This document shows positions 1-5,161 of a stretch of 7,004 nt of DNA, one piece after another. Within the stretch, counting starts at the first letter, position 1. Each line of letters opens with the position of its first letter. The DNA lies in the NCBI GenBank assembly GCA_964432925.1, contig CAYSPM010000140.1, forward strand, positions 1-7,004, written 5' to 3'. This stretch comes from CAYNTC01 sp964432925 (GTDB lineage: Bacteria > Planctomycetota > Phycisphaerae > Sedimentisphaerales > Anaerobacaceae). The notes beneath the pieces are model-generated. The model did no database searches, had not been told where the DNA came from, and saw only the letters and a list, made by a program, of their open reading frames with translations. A program made the translations under genes and the position numbers.

Positions 1-52
1 TTCGCAACCCTATGGTCGAAATGACAAAGGCGCAAATATCAAGCACAATTGG
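1..52. other. Junk or dispersed-repeat sequence abutting IS256 remnant
   Basis: This edge segment has no coding signal that continues the transposase fragment beside it. On the minus strand it contains GTCATTTCGACCATAGGG, which resembles the CATTTCGACC-type words seen as dispersed non-coding sequence in many environmental bacterial genomes; that recollection is unverified. The transposase similarity stops at about position 53, so the boundary probably marks an old deletion or insertion junction. The segment is cut by the window edge, so its true extent is unknown. Confidence 0.3.
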
Positions 53-235
53 TATAAGAGCTTCTTCTATCGAGGACCCCCGTTGGCGATAACGCTCGAT
101 AATCACCGTCTCCAGAGTGACTTTGCGTAATCGCGGCACCTTCAGATTGACCAGGCCCGCCTTGGTCTGGAGCCTACGCCCATAAGAACCTGCCCGAGTG
201 TCCATCCTGCCTTCAGTGTACTCATACTGAACCTT
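53..235 (-). pseudogene. IS256-family (Mutator-like) transposase fragment
   Basis: The minus-strand frame from 235 down to 53 encodes about 61 residues that resemble the N-terminal part of IS256-family transposases. Visible landmarks are YEYTEGRMDTRAGSYGRRL (family pattern: acidic or arginine-rich stretch, then a GY/SY-R-R-L step), LVNLKVPRLRK (family: LRVPRLR) and VIIERYRQRGSSIEEAL (family: IIERYRRRE-S-EEALIEMY). Immediately after EEALI the frame continues as IPIVLDICAF, which no longer resembles the expected MYLAG-VS-RRVEDI stretch. Upstream, the same frame runs back to a TGA near position 287 through AT-rich sequence with no start or family similarity. None of the catalytic DDE residues, which lie further C-terminal, is present. 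An intact member would be about 400 residues, so this is a relic with both ends missing. No terminal inverted repeats or target duplications were recognised. Confidence 0.75.
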
Positions 236-352
236 TGCGAACCTACAGCGTACAATTAAATAGATAAGTAGAAAACAAAAGTACGAGGTTCAAGTAGGAA
301 TAGATTGTTGACGATAACTGGAGCAACCCAGAACAAAACTTTTCTCCCTCCG
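236..352. other. AT-rich intergenic stretch, no gene seen
   Basis: This stretch lies between the transposase relic and a strong hairpin. No reading frame with a credible start and ribosome binding site was found on either strand, and I recognised no tRNA or other RNA fold by eye. Because the hairpin that follows is oriented as a plus-strand terminator, the segment could hold the 3' part of an unrecognised plus-strand transcript, but nothing in its sequence proves this. Confidence 0.3.
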
Positions 353-394
353 GAAAACATCGAGCAGCACAATTTTGCTCGATGTTTTCTTTTT
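353..394 (+). terminator. Rho-independent terminator, plus orientation
   Basis: GAAAACATCGAGCA (353-366) pairs perfectly with TGCTCGATGTTTTC (376-389) to give a 14-bp stem around a 9-base loop. It is followed by TTTTT at 390-394. The T-tract places it as a plus-strand terminator, although no plus-strand gene precedes it in the window. Read on the minus strand, the stem ends in TTTTC and then CGGAGG, so there is only a short U run. It could still act weakly as the 3' end of the secA transcript, which would have an untranslated tail of roughly 85-120 bases. Confidence 0.7.
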
Positions 395-397
395 AGA

Positions 398-458
398 AGT
401 TCGTAGTTGTTAGTACATAGTTCATGGACTCCAAAATAAGAACAATGAACAACGAACT
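398..458. repeat. Degenerate inverted/direct repeat of GTTCAT and GTTCG words
   Basis: AGTTCG (398-403) pairs with CGAACT (453-458), and GTTCAT (420-425) pairs with ATGAAC (445-450), giving an imperfect inverted repeat with unequal internal loops. The words AGTT, GTTGTT and GTTCAT recur within the left arm, so the segment looks like decayed low-complexity repeat sequence, not a structured regulatory RNA. It sits directly downstream of the secA stop codon. I infer that related copies may be found elsewhere in the genome, but only this copy is visible here. Confidence 0.45.
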
Positions 459-473
459 ATAAACTCCCCTGCA

Positions 474-3400
474 TCAAAGGTTTTTCCCGCAGCACTTTTT
501 GTATTTTTTTCCACTTCCACAGGGACAAGGCTCGTTTCGCCCGACCTTTGGCTGTTCGAGCTTGATTTGCTTGACTGTTACCTCTCCTTGTGGAGCCTGA
601 GCTGCTGCTCTTTGCCGCTCGGCCATTGCAAATTGCCCCACCTCATCGTGCACAGTCTGACTCACATTCCAAACACTCCTCGCCCGAGCGCCGGCCTCCA
701 GACGAACCTTGAAGATAATATCGGTCACACGGTCCTCGATGGTTTCAAGCATCTCATCAAACATTCGGAAGCCTTCACGCTTATACTCAGTTTTAGGATC
801 CTTCTCAGCAAACGAACGAGTCCAGATGCTATCCCGGAGATGGTCCATCGAATAGAGATGATCCTTCCATGTACTGTCATACACCTGTAGCAACACATAC
901 TTCTCAAGATCGGCAAGTTCCGACCGCAAAAATTCCCTTCCTACCTCTGCAAGATTATCTTTTAGCTCCGGATCGTCACCAAGGTCGTTCTCCGTCAAAG
1001 ACGCATCAAATCTTTCGTTAGCCCACTTCACTAATTCAGGAACACTCAATTTCGAAATCTTCTCAGACAACTCCTTGCCCAATTGCCCGTCATTATAGCT
1101 TCGGCTCAATTCGAGCAGTTGCCTGTGCAACTCACGCGGCTTGGTATTTTGGATTCTTTCCGCTGACAAATTTGCGTTGTATTTCTTTTTCGCCCAGTCT
1201 GCTAGCGCCTCGAACGCATACACATTAGCACCCTGTGGACCATAAACCATACTCATCGCAAATTCAACGGGATACTCAATCTCCCGTTGTTTATACTTTG
1301 ATCCGGCCTGTTCAATAAGAAGCCGGCGTAACTCGGTCGTATTCAAATCCCTTATCTGCTCAAGGTCCAGCCTTACATCGAATTTGGTACGGGCCCACTC
1401 GGCTAACCTTTCGATCGCGAAATCGTCTCTTAGGAACTCTCTCAGTTGTGTACATTCCTTCTTGTCTATCTGCTCAGCCGCGGCTGAAATCAATTGCTCC
1501 TCGATCTGCTCAGGTGACATGTTCTTGACTTTGCCCGGACTTAAACTGACCCTAAACGCACTCATAGCCCACTTACATAAGCCAGTAATATCCCATGTTT
1601 GCGAGTCGCTGTATTCTTCCAGATACTCACCCAGCGATAGCGATATGTCATTCGCCGCGTTGGATTTCGCCTGCTTTTTAATGAGCGTTTCTATCTCGGA
1701 TGCTTTAAGACCTCTAATGTCTGCAAGTTTCAAGTCAACGCCGAAATTCACCCTCGCCCATTCCACAATACACTCAAACGGGTAATCCTTGCTAAGAATA
1801 GTCTCGCAGTTCTTAGTTATTGCCGCATCGATCATTTCCTCGATGATGTCTTTCAAGCGTTTGCCCGCAAGTATATTACGCCTGCGTGAGTAGAATATCT
1901 TACGTTGGTAGTCCATCACCTCATCGTACTCAAGCAGGCTTTTTCGTATCTCGAAGTTGCGCTCTTCGACCTTCTTTTGCGCCCTTTCAATCCCTTTGCT
2001 TATCCGACCGTGATAGATCGGCTGCCCTTCTTCCCAGCCGATCCAGGAGAGCGCTTTAACAGTCCACTCCGGAGCAAAGACCCGCATAAGATCGTCATCA
2101 AAGCTGAGGAAGAATTGACTCGAACCTGGATCCCCTTGCCTGCCACACCTGCCTCGTAGCTGATTGTCGATTCTCCTGGCCTCGTGTCTTTCCGTACCCA
2201 GTACATACAACCCACCGATCCCGGCTACGCCAGGGCCTAAAACAATATCCGTCCCTCGCCCTGCCATATTTGTTGCGATTGTCACGTTACCTCGAACTGA
2301 CCCGTCCCGTCCCTTGTGCTGCTGGCCGGCTTTGACGACAATTACAGCTTCCCTCGCATGTTGCTTAGCGTTGAGAACCTCATGCTCAAGACCGTATCTC
2401 TTGGTAAGAGCCTCAGAAAGTGCCTCGCTTTTTTCTATACTGATTGTACCTATAAGTAACGGTCTGCCTGCGGAGCTAATCTCGTTTATCTCCTCAACTA
2501 TCGCGTTGAACTTCTCGTGCATTGTTTTATATATGGCGTCCTCACGGTCTTCCCTGACGCAGGGCTCATTGGTCGGAATGACAATAACATCAAGATTGTA
2601 TATTTTCATGAACTCTTCTGCCTCGGTAGCAGCCGTTCCGGTCATTCCGGCAATCTGGTCGTAGAGCTTGAAGAAATTCTGAAGCGTAATAGTAGCCAAT
2701 GTCTGGGTCTCCTCCTTTACCGGCACACTCTCCTTCGCCTCGACCGCCTGATGGAGTCCATCGGACCACTGACGCCCGTGCATCAACCGACCAGTAAATT
2801 CATCGACTATGATGACCTTGCCATCCATAACAACATAGTCTTTTTCTTTTTCAAAGACTACATGCGCTCGCAGGCTCTGCTCCAGAAGGTGCGGCCACTC
2901 CATATTAGACCCGGTGAAAAATGATCCTACTCCGGCAAACTCCTGTGCAGCTCCGACACCTTCGTGTGTAAGGTGCACCTGCTTGCGGTCGTACTCGACC
3001 TCGTAGTATTGTGTAGCCTCTCCCAGTCCAGCTTGAGCAGATTCCAACTCGGCCTGTGCTTTTTCAATTGCTTTCTGTGCTCTTTCGATCCGCTTGCTGT
3101 CTTTTTCCTTTTTCGCCTCTGCCAGTTCACCCTGGGCGTTGGCAATTGTCCGCTCAGCAGAATCAATTTGTTTCTTGATCCTGTCGTAGCTACTTTGCTG
3201 CCCGATCAGTTTTCTTCCTACCTGGTCTGCCTGCTTGTATCTACTGACGTCGTCAAAGGCTGGACCGGATATGATCAAAGGCGTCCTGGCCTCATCGACC
3301 AATATCGAATCAACCTCGTCGACTATGGCATATTGCAGCGGGCCTTGGACCATCTGCTCAAGCGACGTTTTCATATTGTCACGCAGATAGTCGAACCCAA

Positions 3401-3959
3401 ACTCGTTATTCGTGCCGTACGTTACGTCACAAGCATATTGACTTTTTCGCTCATCACCGGCAGTATCCATATCCGCCTGTATTGCACCTACCGTCATGCC
3501 TAATGCGCGGTATACCGGTCCCATCCACTCTGCGTCACGCTTGGCTAGATAATCGTTGACAGTGACTATGTGAACTCTTCGTCCCGTCAAATGAACAAGG
3601 TATACAGCCAGTGTCGCCACCAGTGTTTTGCCTTCACCGGTAGCCATTTCAGCAATCTTACCCTCGTAAAGAACACCGCCCCCGATTAGCTGCACATCGA
3701 AATGCCGCATTTCGACATTTCGCTGCGCAGCCTCACGAACTACAGCAAACGCCTCCGGCAGAATATCCTCTGGCTTTGCTCCCGATTCCAACCGACTCTT
3801 GAACTCTGCCGTTTTCGCCTTCAGAGCCTCGTCGTCAAGTCTGCCGATCTGTTCCTCAAACTCCGCCGTCCGCTGAGCAATTACAGAATAGCCCTTAATT
3901 AATCGCTCGTTACGAGAGCCGAAAATCTTCAAAAGGATTTTGTTTACTTTACCAAACAT
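474..3959 (-). CDS. secA: Preprotein translocase ATPase SecA, enlarged form
   Basis: SecA is the cytoplasmic motor ATPase that drives unfolded preproteins through the SecYEG channel. The protein has 1161 residues from ATG at 3959; a TTG one codon upstream is also open, but MFGKV matches the usual SecA start. Seen in order: Walker A ATGEGKT (106-112), DEVD (214-217), the preprotein cross-linking domain with a charged coiled-coil insertion at about 253-315, GMTGTA (438-443), TNMAGRGTDI (563-572), and the arginine-finger motif QLRGRCGRQGD (600-610). The helical scaffold (HGRISKGIERAQKKVEERNF) follows, then a greatly expanded helical wing (about 700-1015), STWKDHLYSMDHLR, and a C-terminal zinc motif CPC-x8-CC (Cys1145, 1147, 1156, 1157). 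E. coli SecA has 901 residues and B. subtilis 841, so about 260-320 residues are extra. Motor motifs look intact, so it should be active. It lies 69 bp after efp with no strong Shine-Dalgarno, suggesting read-through or coupling. Confidence 0.97.
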   Translation of the reverse strand: MFGKVNKILLKIFGSRNERLIKGYSVIAQRTAEFEEQIGRLDDEALKAKTAEFKSRLESGAKPEDILPEAFAVVREAAQRNVEMRHFDVQLIGGGVLYEGKIAEMATGEGKTLVATLAVYLVHLTGRRVHIVTVNDYLAKRDAEWMGPVYRALGMTVGAIQADMDTAGDERKSQYACDVTYGTNNEFGFDYLRDNMKTSLEQMVQGPLQYAIVDEVDSILVDEARTPLIISGPAFDDVSRYKQADQVGRKLIGQQSSYDRIKKQIDSAERTIANAQGELAEAKKEKDSKRIERAQKAIEKAQAELESAQAGLGEATQYYEVEYDRKQVHLTHEGVGAAQEFAGVGSFFTGSNMEWPHLLEQSLRAHVVFEKEKDYVVMDGKVIIVDEFTGRLMHGRQWSDGLHQAVEAKESVPVKEETQTLATITLQNFFKLYDQIAGMTGTAATEAEEFMKIYNLDVIVIPTNEPCVREDREDAIYKTMHEKFNAIVEEINEISSAGRPLLIGTISIEKSEALSEALTKRYGLEHEVLNAKQHAREAVIVVKAGQQHKGRDGSVRGNVTIATNMAGRGTDIVLGPGVAGIGGLYVLGTERHEARRIDNQLRGRCGRQGDPGSSQFFLSFDDDLMRVFAPEWTVKALSWIGWEEGQPIYHGRISKGIERAQKKVEERNFEIRKSLLEYDEVMDYQRKIFYSRRRNILAGKRLKDIIEEMIDAAITKNCETILSKDYPFECIVEWARVNFGVDLKLADIRGLKASEIETLIKKQAKSNAANDISLSLGEYLEEYSDSQTWDITGLCKWAMSAFRVSLSPGKVKNMSPEQIEEQLISAAAEQIDKKECTQLREFLRDDFAIERLAEWARTKFDVRLDLEQIRDLNTTELRRLLIEQAGSKYKQREIEYPVEFAMSMVYGPQGANVYAFEALADWAKKKYNANLSAERIQNTKPRELHRQLLELSRSYNDGQLGKELSEKISKLSVPELVKWANERFDASLTENDLGDDPELKDNLAEVGREFLRSELADLEKYVLLQVYDSTWKDHLYSMDHLRDSIWTRSFAEKDPKTEYKREGFRMFDEMLETIEDRVTDIIFKVRLEAGARARSVWNVSQTVHDEVGQFAMAERQRAAAQAPQGEVTVKQIKLEQPKVGRNEPCPCGSGKKYKKCCGKNL
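927..1784 (-). repeat. Five-copy protein repeat (WA module) inside the SecA helical wing
   Basis: Five related units of about 41 residues lie between the scaffold helix and the conserved WKDHL segment of SecA. They occupy 1784-1662, 1595-1473, 1421-1299, 1220-1098 and 1049-927. Each contains a Trp-Ala pair (Trp734, 797, 855, 922 and 979, numbered from the ATG), namely EWA, KWA, EWA, DWA and KWA. Each then shows an aromatic residue about four positions on, an L three or four positions later, and a helix with E-L/I. The pattern is roughly L-x-x-W-A-x3-[FY]-x-[VA]-x-L-x4-[ILV]-x6-E-[LI], with one-position slippage in some units. Trp spacing is 63, 58, 67 and 57 residues. By eye, the unit resembles the single segment of E. 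coli SecA starting DIPGLQERLKNDFDLDL, so the array looks like amplification of a native wing element. The copies differ strongly, so duplication is old. Confidence 0.8.
3015..3203 (-). other. Coiled-coil insertion in the SecA preprotein cross-linking domain
   Basis: Residues about 253-315 of SecA are rich in Lys, Glu, Ala and Gln, with heptad-like spacing (for example IKKQIDSAERTIANAQ, then ERAQKAIEKAQAELESAQ). A short KKEKDSK turn between the two halves suggests an antiparallel helical hairpin. It sits between RYKQADQVGRKLI and YYEVEYDRKQVHLT, where E. coli SecA has only a short loop before its FSVDEKSRQVNLT strand. The position is in the domain that contacts preprotein. The fold and any role in substrate or partner binding are inference. 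Confidence 0.7.
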
Positions 3960-3961
3960 CA

Positions 3962-4028
3962 AATTTCGTATCTCGTATTTCGCATCTTGTATCTCGCTTC
4001 AAACTTCACGAGATAGGCTTCACACATC
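3962..4028. repeat. TATCTCG/TATTTCG degenerate tandem repeat in efp-secA spacer
   Basis: The plus strand reads as successive variants of an 8-11 base unit: CGTATCTCG, TATTTCG, CATCTTG, TATCTCG. A short inverted copy gives a 7-bp hairpin (TATCTCG at 3990-3996 with CGAGATA at 4009-4015). There is no T-tract, so this is not a convincing terminator, and efp-secA read-through stays likely. The repeat occupies the place where a secA ribosome binding site should be. The minus strand before the ATG reads ACGAGATACGAAATTTG, with no clear GGAGG-type site. Confidence 0.6.
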
Positions 4029-4583
4029 TTATGCTCTTGTCACATACTCACCTGACCGCGTATCGACCCGGATAACGTCCCCAATCTTAATAAAACCCGG
4101 AACTGACACAATCAGGCCGGTCTCAACTGTCGCCGGTTTAGGCTGGTTCGTGGCCGTCGCGCCCCTAATCTCAGGCGCCGTGTCGATAACTTCCAAATCC
4201 ACCGTGTTAGGCAGTGTCACCACCACGGGTCTTCCCTCATACATACTAACCTGCAGTTGTGTGTTGGGCTTGAGATATTTTGGCCCATCGCCGAATGCGT
4301 CATCGTCGAGAGTAATTTGCTCATAGTTTGTCGTATCCATTAGAACATGTTCACTTCCCGAGGAATACAGGTATTCGTACGTTCGCTTATCCAGATATGC
4401 TTCTTCAATTGTCTCTTCAGCACGCAGACGAACATTTTGAACCGAGCCGTCGGTCAGATTCTTGAGCTTCGTTTGATACACCGCACCGCCTTTACCAAGC
4501 TTTACATGCTGATAATCAACAATCGCGTACAATTTGTCGTCGATCTTTACCGTCTGACCTTTTTTCATCTCTGATGCTCGCAT
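4029..4583 (-). CDS. efp: Translation elongation factor P (EF-P)
   Basis: EF-P binds the ribosome between the P and E sites and relieves stalling at consecutive prolines. The protein has 184 residues (E. coli 188) and shows the three expected beta-barrel domains: a KOW-like N-terminal domain (about 6-63, KKGQTVKIDDKLYAIVDYQH), a central OB domain (about 70-125) and a C-terminal OB domain (about 130-184) ending in the hallmark GDVIRVDTRSGEYVTRA. The tip loop reads VKLGKGGA, so the modifiable residue is Lys31, as in lysine-type EF-P and unlike the arginine of EarP-type factors. The usual proline two before this lysine (KPGKG) is leucine here. The start at 4583 is supported by GGGAG (4590-4594) six bases upstream; Met6 is an alternative without such a site. 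No gene for a modifying enzyme (EpmA, EpmB or YmfI type) lies in the window. secA follows in the same direction. Confidence 0.97.
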   Translation of the reverse strand: MRASEMKKGQTVKIDDKLYAIVDYQHVKLGKGGAVYQTKLKNLTDGSVQNVRLRAEETIEEAYLDKRTYEYLYSSGSEHVLMDTTNYEQITLDDDAFGDGPKYLKPNTQLQVSMYEGRPVVVTLPNTVDLEVIDTAPEIRGATATNQPKPATVETGLIVSVPGFIKIGDVIRVDTRSGEYVTRA

Positions 4584-4589
4584 TTCTTA

Positions 4590-4594
4590 CTCCC
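4590..4594 (-). promoter_or_regulatory. Ribosome binding site of efp
   Basis: GGGAG on the minus strand lies six bases before the efp ATG at 4583. This favours the MRASEMKKG start over the internal Met6. Confidence 0.7.
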
Positions 4595-4600
4595 AAAAAT

Positions 4601-4650
4601 TCGTCTCTCGTCGCTCGTTTCTCGGGCCCCGGGTCACGAACTCCGGATCA
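4601..4650. repeat. Degenerate repeats in the efp leader
   Basis: The plus strand at 4601-4625 is a run of TCGTCTCTCG, TCGCTCG and TTTCTCG variants. It is followed by a GGGCCCCGGG block and then TCACGAACTCCGGATCAC (4633-4650). On the minus strand the last part reads as spaced GTGATCCG, GAGTTC and GTGACCCG words. If transcription starts near 4651, nearly all of this lies in the efp 5' untranslated region. The TCTCG words resemble those in the efp-secA spacer, so both may belong to one dispersed repeat type. No riboswitch fold was recognised. Confidence 0.5.
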
Positions 4651-4657
4651 CAAAGTA

Positions 4658-4686
4658 AGTATCTCAAGAGCCATGCAAAATGTCAA
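4658..4686 (-). promoter_or_regulatory. Sigma70-type promoter of efp (and probably secA)
   Basis: The minus strand carries a perfect -35 TTGACA (4686-4681), a 17-base spacer and a -10 GATACT (4663-4658; four of six match TATAAT). Transcription would start near 4651, leaving a leader of about 67 bases before efp. The placement upstream of an efp-secA pair in the same orientation makes it the best promoter candidate in the window. Confidence 0.65.
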
Positions 4687-5042
4687 GAAAACGCCCCCCA
4701 CCTTCTGAGGTATAATCCAACCATTATCAACGTTTGCCTCTGGGCCGTTTTGTCATTCTGTATCTTTCAGCATTTTTCGTTCTTTGGATACGCTGTGCGC
4801 GTTTTGCTGCACCGAGCAAAGGCCAGAGAGGAACCACATTGCGCAGGCGAGCAGAAACATTCACAGAAACAATATGCACCTTCATTACCTGACCAAGACA
4901 AGTGCTGCATCCAGAACGCTGACCGACCATTCGCCGGGGCTGCTTATCATATTTCCAGCTATTAGGCCCAGGATCGTACACTCGGATAAAATCCTCGATG
5001 CCATACTTTCACGACTGCGCAAAAACACCAAACAAAAACAAA
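4687..5042. other. Intergenic region, no certain gene
   Basis: This region separates the efp promoter from the terminator of the multidomain gene. Several overlapping open frames exist, none convincing. The most notable is minus-strand 4981-4727, with an internal ATG at 4890 that would give a 52-residue, very basic peptide ending RMTKRPRGKR and stopping just upstream of the efp promoter. Its only nearby ribosome binding site candidate, AGG, is about two bases from that ATG, which is too close. A second minus frame (5067-4885) has a hydrophobic stretch TILGLIAGNMI and ends TAATG, overlapping that ATG. No family was recognised, and the frames compete with open plus-strand frames, so no CDS is called. 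Confidence 0.4.
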
Positions 5043-5075
5043 CGGGGCTCATGCTTTCAATTAGCATGAGCCCCG
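5030..5075 (-). terminator. Rho-independent terminator of the multidomain protein gene
   Basis: CGGGGCTCATGCT (5043-5055) pairs perfectly with AGCATGAGCCCCG (5063-5075), a 13-bp GC-rich stem with a 7-base loop. On the minus strand it is followed by a T-rich tail, TTTGTTTTTGTTT (5042-5030). It lies about 87 bases beyond the TAA of the LamG-containing gene and in the same direction. Confidence 0.88.
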
Positions 5076-5161
5076 AAACAATTCAAAACAACAGATACTA
5101 TGCTACAACCTTGCTATGCCCTCTGGCTACAGCTATATCACCTAATGAAGCCGATGTTATG

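Noticed and set aside
927..1784. Frameshift or gene fusion as the reason for the long SecA
   Set aside because: The reading frame is continuous, the repeat units are related to each other and to the normal wing element, and the conserved segments on both sides are intact.
567..3902. Several plus-strand open frames of 66-179 codons across the secA region
   Set aside because: They lie antisense to SecA, whose conserved motifs run unbroken across the entire span. Their translations show no family resemblance and no ribosome binding sites.
3960..3962. TTG one codon upstream as the secA start
   Set aside because: ATG follows directly, and MFGKV matches the usual N-terminus of SecA. The TTG is simply open in frame.
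3990..4015. Hairpin in the efp-secA spacer as a terminator
   Set aside because: The stem is only 7 bp, with a 12-base loop and no T-tract. It looks like a by-product of the repeat units.
4706..4716. TATAAT on the plus strand as a promoter
   Set aside because: No recognisable -35 element lies 16-18 bases upstream and no plus-strand gene follows.
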